Shown: positions 58,504 through 64,000 of the stretch, in pieces
Position numbering within the stretch: position 1 is the first letter of the stretch
How the letters are laid out: every line of letters begins with the position of its first letter
Assembly: GCA_963930655.1 (NCBI GenBank)
Contig: OZ005618.1
Location: forward strand, 20,549,001 to 20,613,000
Direction of reading: 5' to 3'
DNA length: 64,000 nt
Source of the DNA: Myrica gale
Taxonomy: Eukaryota; Streptophyta; Magnoliopsida; Fagales; Myricaceae
The notes under the pieces: generated by a model
Told to the model about the DNA's origin: nothing
The model's database searches: none
Seen by the model: the letters and a program-made list of their open reading frames with translations, nothing else
Made by a program: the position numbers and the translations under genes

Positions 58504-59295
58504 CAAGAATTAAGACACGGTGGAGGCGGATTGTATGGCAGATGTTTCTAGCTATTTAGTCTAGAATGTTCAGTTTACTAGACATGCGAATGATGGGAAG
58601 TGGAGGAGTTTTTTAGGCCATTTTCTCTACTCTTTACGAGAAGGTGATTCGAAGAGGGGACGACGACAAGTTACTTTGGTTGGGTACTAAGGATTGTGAT
58701 TTTTCATTTAAATCCTTATATGGTTATATTGTTTGCGGTACTTCAGAGATTTTCCCTTAGCGCCGAGTTTGGAGTCCAAAGTTCCTACGAGAGTTTCTTT
58801 CTTCGTTTTAGAGGCTACACATGGTAGGATTTTGACTACGGATAATTTAAGGACGAGAGGTGTTTGTGTGATTGACTGATGTTATTTGTGCAAGGGTGAT
58901 GGGGAATTCGTTTACTATGTGTTATTGTATTGTTCAGTGGGGAGAGGCTAGATTATGCCAAAAAGGGTGGCAGATGTGCTATTAAGTTAGGGAAGAAAGT
59001 TTGTATCCTTTAGCTAAGGTAATTTGAAAGATGATTCCTTCTTGTTTTTGGTGGTGCCTTTGGATGAAGCGTAAGAGTAGGTGTTTCAAGAATACAATTG
59101 TGTCTTTGGAGTGTTTGCAGGGTGGGTTGATGCAATCTCTTCTTTTTTGGGCTAGTGCAATGTTGGGTGCTTCTTTTTTAGATTTTTAAGATTTTATTAG
59201 CTTATTCGCTTGTAATCTTTAAGTGATTTCGGTACAACTTTTCTACTGTTCTCACTTTTTTTTGTTTTTAATAAAATGGAGCTTACTTATCAACA

Positions 59296-60480
59296 AAATA
59301 AATAGCTATAGGTGCCTCCCCGGATTCCACAGGTACTTCTCCCCTCCCATGCGGCTGGTGGAGGGACGATCCTTTATAGGAAAAAAAAACATTAATCTTT
59401 CCAGGCTATCTCGGCCTTTGAATAATATGAGAATAAGAATACTATATATATATATATATAATAAACTTTAAAGTCACATAACCACCAATAAGATTAAATA
59501 ATTAAAGAATAAATTATATAGCAACATAAAGGGAAAATAAAATAAATAAAAAGACCACACATCAAGCATATAAAAAAGTTAAAATAATACACAGAAAGAA
59601 TATCAGATAGAGAAAAATATAATATATCACAAAAAACGACTAAAAAAACCAATCTCCAAATAAAATATTATAGCCTCAAAGAATTATATAAAAAAATATT
59701 AAATAGTATAATCAGACTTCAAAGTAACTAAATGGTGAAAAAATAACTAAATTAAAATAAAAGGTATTTGTTTCCTTATATCGCTATTCTTATACTTTTC
59801 TAATCTTTTTTTAAAAATATAAATTATATACTTTTCTAATCATTTTCAATTATATTATACTTTTATTATTTTGTACACATAGGGCGCTTTTACTGGTAAT
59901 TGTGTGACTTTAAAATTTTGTTTTGAAAGTTATTATGTTATATTCTTATTCTTGTAGTTTTTTAAATTTATTTTATTATTATTATTTACACGTGGCGCAC
60001 TCTTGTTGGTGGTAATGTAGCTTCAAAATATATTTTTGATTTTTACATTATTATTCTTTATTTTTAAGTTTTGTTAATTATTTTGTATACATGGACTGTT
60101 CTAATTTGAGGTGATGTAACTTTAAACCTCTATATTAGTTTTTTTTTTGCTAATGTACCACAATAATTTCTCTCTTTATAAAATATTTTTTTATTATAAT
60201 AAATATAAAAATTTATTAAAATTATCTCTTTTTCACGTATTCACCAACACCCAATAAACCAAAATTTTGGGATGGGTTTGCAAATACAACCCATGTTTTT
60301 ATTCGTAGTATATATAAAGTATGTTTGTTTGTTAAAATACTGAGAAATATTTCTGAAATTTTAAAAATATTTATTTTATTGGAGTTTGTGAAAGGTAAAT
60401 TGTATATGTGTAAAAATTAAGAATATTAGAGTATGTTTATTTTGCTGAAAATTTTTATATCCAAAATATTGGAGAAACAA
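59296..60480. other. AT-rich intergenic stretch
   Basis: Very AT-rich, with an (AT)n run at 59443-59461. Around 59990-60130 a phrase of the form ACACGTGGCGCAC / ACATGGACTG followed by a similar GTGATGTAACTT tail repeats loosely two to three times, which suggests decayed tandem units. No gene. Confidence 0.45.
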
Positions 60481-61799
60481 ATATACCCTTGATATGTTGA
60501 GCCCACGGTCCACGGTCATTTTTATTCCTGGGCAGCCCAAGGTTACGGAAGGGGAAGCTCAATCACGGGCGATCCAGACAGCCCAAGGTCACTATAAGGG
60601 AAATACTGTGTATGTATTTCCCGAGACTCGCCGATCGGACTCGGAAATTCCAGAACGTCAACTCCCGGCGGTTCTGCACCCGTTGAAGTGACTCAGAATT
60701 TCATTTCGTATAATTCGTATGAGGTAACTCACTTTCACGGAGTACTTTGAATCGAATTCTTTGCGGTTTAATATGCTCAGTGTGATGTCATTACTTTCAG
60801 GGTTTATCATATTTGTGTAGCTCTAGGAACTTCCCTTTTTCATTTCCCAATTGAGGAGCGTATTAAGTGTTTAAAGTGAAATATGTCAAGTCACTAATTT
60901 TTCCTTTGTCGATTGAAAGTATTTGTTCTGATTCCTTTTTCTAAGATTTGGAGAATTCCCCCCCCCCCCCCCCTGACAATACTTTTTGGTGGTAGATTGG
61001 TTGAATATTGATTAAATTGCTGTATTTCGCGATTTCATTTCTGTTCTTAGTGCTATCATTTTCCTATTTGTTCGGAGTCGTATGTGGGGGAAGATAATTT
61101 TTGTTAGTTTTCGTAACCTTTTGTTTTTTTACTCTTGGAGATGTATAATCTGCGTGTTTGGTATGACGATAGAGGTTGACTACCAGGTCCATTGCTTTAG
61201 CTCATACTGTTTAGTTTTCATGACTGGAAGATGTTCTTAGATTCTTTGCTTGTTTTTATCATTTTGATGGTGTCGTAGTCTTCTGGAGCAGTATTTGATC
61301 GTGGTTAAGCTCATTTTGTCCATATAATAGAGAAGTTCTTTGTAATTGATGTACATACCTGTTGCTTAGAATGCTATAATTAGTAATGGTTTCAGGAATT
61401 CTGCATTTAGCACCAAAATGTCGACGCCTATATTGGCCCCTTGATGGAGACATTCAGCAGGACCATCACCCAAATGCCCTTAAAGTAACCAAAGGCTGTT
61501 TTCGGATTTGCTTCTGTTTTTTTTTCCATGTGTTTTGTCTCCCTTCTTTCCCTAGTTACCTTGGTTATGATTGATTTATGACTGCTAAAAATGTTTGGGC
61601 ACATGTTATTTCTCTTGTCGTCTTGAATCAGAGAAAGTCCAATTACTGGCTGCTGACATATGCATCTATCTGTGTGTGTGTTGGGGATTTATTTGTTTTT
61701 TGTGTAATTTTGAACTTTGGAAATGGTGCATTAGTCTTAACAGGTATCTTATGGCTCGTTATCTTCAGGTTATATTTTTAATCTGCTTCAATAACATAC
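60481..61799 (+). promoter_or_regulatory. upstream region and probable 5' leader of the small membrane-protein gene
   Basis: A GC-richer block at 60490-60725 looks like a transcribed leader and ends at a possible donor (TATGAG|GTAACT, 60723). A second candidate leader exon lies near 61397-61487, after an acceptor (GTTTCAG), and holds a short upstream frame (ATG at 61417). A C-run of about 15 sits at 60959-60974. Which exons are real cannot be decided without transcripts. Confidence 0.35.
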
Positions 61800-62095
61800 A
61801 TGTCAAGATCACGCAATGTTATTGTTGCCGCTGGCTTACTAGCTTTTGCATCTGCTGGCTTGGCATTTCCCTTTTATATGGCGTAAGTAAACTGCTTTCT
61901 ATAATGTCTATTCTTTAGAGATTATATTCGGTTGCATCAATAAGGATGACATGTTTTATATGATTCAGGTCATCAAGACAGCCTGTTATTGACCCATCAA
62001 AGCCTCTGCCACCACAGGCAACTTTCCGAGGGCCTTATATAAACACGGGCTCGCGTGATGTTGGACCCGACTATCAAACCCACTCAAAGAAATAA
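61800..62095 (+). CDS. small single-span membrane protein, 69 aa, plant-conserved, function unknown
   Basis: Two exons, 61800-61882 and 61969-62095 (GT-AG), make 70 codons with the stop. The protein begins MSRSRNVIVAAGLLAFASAG. Residues about 6-27 form one hydrophobic span with a small-residue face, followed by a hydrophilic tail with QPVIDPSKPLPPQATFRGPYINTGSRDVGPD. I recall closely similar short plant proteins of unknown role, which supports it as a real gene, but no function is known to me and none is inferred. A basic start before the span would suit a mitochondrial or ER inner-facing orientation, which is a guess. The start was chosen because the ATG gives the conserved SRNVIV opening. 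Confidence 0.82.
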
Positions 62096-63125
62096 GTTTG
62101 TTGGCGAAGGACCTGCTCTTGGTGTAAGTGAACTATGTGCTCATTTTTTTTTCAGGTTTGAATCAGTTACTCTTTCAGTCTAGACGTTTTTGTAGATCCA
62201 AGGAAGTCTGCATGATCTAGCAGAGGGTAAATGAGCGTGTGTTCTCAAGACCCAGTTATTATACATGACAACATGATTGCCGGAGGTCATGAGATTTCCT
62301 TTGTATTGGGGCTAATAGATGAAAAACATGTATAAGATATTTCTTCCTCATTTAGAACACAACATAAATAATTGTTCAAATTTCTCCTAAAAGGGACAAA
62401 AGCAGGCTTGATCTTCGGAGTTGGCTGGTAGGGTGCCACACTATTGGCCTGTATTCCCTCCAGAAATAAAAATTTACCCGACTATTTACTTCTCTGTCCA
62501 TTGTGTAGTGAAGCAACAAAACTTTCCCAATATGCTGCATGTACTCTCTCGTGTATTTTCTATTGCTTTCACACCGAGGCAGGATAGCCCAAATCAGAGG
62601 TTTTTTTTCTTCCCAAATGGAATTGGAGTGCACCATTTGATTTAGTATCTGGTCTGCGTTGTTCTTCTTTTTTTTTTAGCAAGAAAGAAGGTATTTGGTA
62701 GGTATGGTAGCTGAACTGTGACATCGGCTTCCAGTGACCCGCAATCAAAATTCTCTTTTGTATGAGGTTTCTTCATATCAAGCTGTGGACCACGTCCAAA
62801 TTAGTAAAAATTCAAGGGTCTTATTGTGCAATTGAGGTGAATAAACGTGTGAATTCTGCGAAAAAGAAAAAGATTGCGATTCATTTCATGAACATGCCTT
62901 AAATGATTTAAGGCCTCGAACATGCCTTAAATAATTTAAGGCCTCAGGTGGAGCCGACGTAAGACTATCTATCTTCTTATAAACCGATACGGGTGTCAGC
63001 AAACTAAAATTTTAAAATGATTTTTTTATATATATTTATTGTAATGTAAAGAAATGATTTTATAAAGATTGATTATTTTATAATTATTTTATTAGACTAA
63101 ATTTTTTGGTCGGAAACACCACTTA
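62096..63125. other. 3' flank of the small membrane-protein gene
   Basis: The 3' UTR probably ends within the first few hundred bases. At about 62890-62945 a 28-bp unit with GAACATGCCTTAAAT-ATTTAAGGCCTC occurs twice in tandem, each unit itself a short palindrome. Two frames near 62376-62645 on opposite strands mirror each other and show no family resemblance. Confidence 0.45.
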
Positions 63126-63323
63126 GGGGTATGTTTGAGGGTGAAAATTTTGGGTATTGGGGTTTGAGAAATATTATAAATTAAAGAAATGTTATGGGAG
63201 TTGGTGAAAAAGTGAAGAGAGAAGATTTTTAATAAGTATTATAATAATAAAAAATAATGTGGTGAATTTTTTAGTAGTAAACTTAAAATTTTGAGCCCAA
63301 TTAATTGGGGCTCAAACATGCCC
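63126..63323. mobile_element. MITE of the GGG-TGTTTG type
   Basis: The left end GGGGTATGTTTGAG and right end CTCAAACATGCCC are inverted. The interior is AT-rich with a GAAAAAGTGAAGAGAGAAG word typical of this group. The exact target duplication is not clear. Confidence 0.7.
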
Positions 63324-63648
63324 AGGTCAGTCTACCTCTAAGGTCTCTTGTTGATAAATGTCCTTATTTTGGTGAAGTTTAAAAAGAAATTTTTTGAGTC
63401 TGACTCTTTAACGAATGTTTGTTAAAAAAAATTAGTGAAAAAGTTGAATAAATTTTTATAGTAAATGATTTTTATTGAAATTTGTAAAAAAGTAAGAAGA
63501 GAAAATTTGATGAATTTTTTTTAAGAAAAAAGTGATAGAATTTATTAAAAAGTAAGGAGATAAAATATTTGATGTTATTTTTTTTTATAAAAAATTTAGA
63601 TTATTAATGTTAAATTCCTTGGTCATCTACCAGCTCTACTCGAAACAC

Positions 63649-63858
63649 GGGTATGTTTGACACCCAACAATTCCACTCTCTAACATTTTCACTCTAATAA
63701 AATAATTCTCCAAAATTATCTTCATCAAATCATCACTTTTCACTCTAAATAAATATAAAAAATTTATTTAAATCATCTCTCTTCACTTTCTCACTAACTT
63801 TAATACCCAACATTTTTAACACCCTAATATTTTTAGGGTCAAATATCAGTGTCAAACA
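63649..63858. mobile_element. MITE of the GGG-TGTTTG type, second copy
   Basis: Left end GGGTATGTTTGACACC and right end GTGTCAAACA, with the inside words CATCACTTTTCACTC and CTCTCTTCACTTTCTCAC, which are the reverse orientation of the words in the copy at 63126. Same family as 58307-58503. Confidence 0.7.
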
Positions 63859-63924
63859 CGGAGTCTGCTAGAAGCCAAACTGGGCCCACATTCAACTTCC
63901 GGTCTCAGTTCCGTGGCTTCGGCC

Positions 63925-64000
63925 ATGTTTGTTTAAGTTCTCAAAAAACTTTCAAAAACTTATCACTTACATTTTCATCAATCCCAATAATTTTTTCATC
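63925..64000. mobile_element. start of a further MITE-like copy, cut by the window end
   Basis: GGCCATGTTTGTTTAAG opens a stretch with TTATCACTTACATTTTCATCAATCC, matching the family style. The right end is outside the window. Confidence 0.4.

Larger units (their letters stand above)
56976..59295 (+). mobile_element. decayed LINE, 3' part (RT palm to A-rich tail)
   Basis: It begins at [20 protein letters not shown] (57000-57060). The catalytic FADD box is intact at 57142-57153 but in a shifted frame. It continues through AVSGLKVNLSKSK, YLGLPLG, RLAGWKR, the zinc-knuckle region and a 3' end with TTTTTAATAAAATGG and CTTACTTATCAACAAAAT at about 59264-59295. It is interrupted by a TRIM (57486-57816) and a small MITE (58307-58503). 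Stops are frequent. It could be the other half of the LINE at 50250-52414, but about 190 codons of RT between them are missing from both. Confidence 0.85.

Noticed and set aside
62376-62645. Two opposite frames of 74 and 86 codons
   Set aside because: They overlap each other on opposite strands in the 3' flank of the small gene and have no recognisable wording or splice partners.

Overview
The window is nuclear DNA of a dicot-type flowering plant. The genes have many short exons with GT-AG introns, the encoded proteins belong to plant families, and the intergenic space and large introns are full of plant LINEs, MITEs, a TRIM, a hAT remnant and a FAR1-type Mutator-like transposase. I cannot name the species from sequence alone.

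Four host genes are supported, all on the + strand. (1) 10063-27688 holds the 3' part (25 exons, 2,723 codons) of a giant VPS13-type bridge-like lipid-transfer protein; its N-terminal exons lie left of the window or are lost. (2) 34486-42302 is a complete 18-exon gene for a 916-residue nuclear protein with two TDBD-type modules, two PHD fingers and a C-terminal GNAT acetyltransferase fold (IDM1-like class). (3) 43735-44473 is a complete three-exon CKS1 gene (88 aa), the cyclin-dependent kinase docking subunit, whose promoter carries an E2F-type site and two AACGG cores. (4) 61800-62095 is a two-exon gene for a 69-residue single-span membrane protein of unknown function. There is no operon-like logic; the genes are independent neighbours. 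E2F-type sites occur upstream of CKS1, upstream of the PHD/GNAT gene and in an orphan promoter-like segment near 30.5 kb.

Region by region: 1-10062 is a stack of retroelements, either a very large VPS13 intron or its 5' flank. It holds a decayed minus-strand LINE, a near full-length plus-strand LINE (2197-8951, with target-site duplication, 5' end tandemly duplicated, ORF2 interrupted by a 694-bp palindromic MULE-type MITE with a 9-bp duplication), and a 5'-truncated LINE (9165-9855). 10-27.7 kb is VPS13, with MITEs and a LINE tail in its introns. 27.7-34.1 kb is intergenic with MITEs, an orphan promoter/5' exon and retroelement debris. 34.1-44.5 kb holds the PHD/GNAT and CKS1 genes. 44.5-59.3 kb is a graveyard: a fold-back LINE, LTR-like sequence, two LINE parts flanking a dead FAR1/MULE transposase, a hAT remnant, a TRIM and a small MITE. 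59.3-64 kb is AT-rich flank, the small membrane-protein gene and a cluster of GGG-TGTTTG MITEs.

The least ordinary observation is a set of three tiny insertions (about 12-15 bp) that match only the extreme 3' end of the resident LINE family plus its A-tail, each flanked by a perfect 17-18-bp direct repeat. They look like target-primed reverse transcription events that copied almost nothing but the tail. I found no convincing new multi-gene system.
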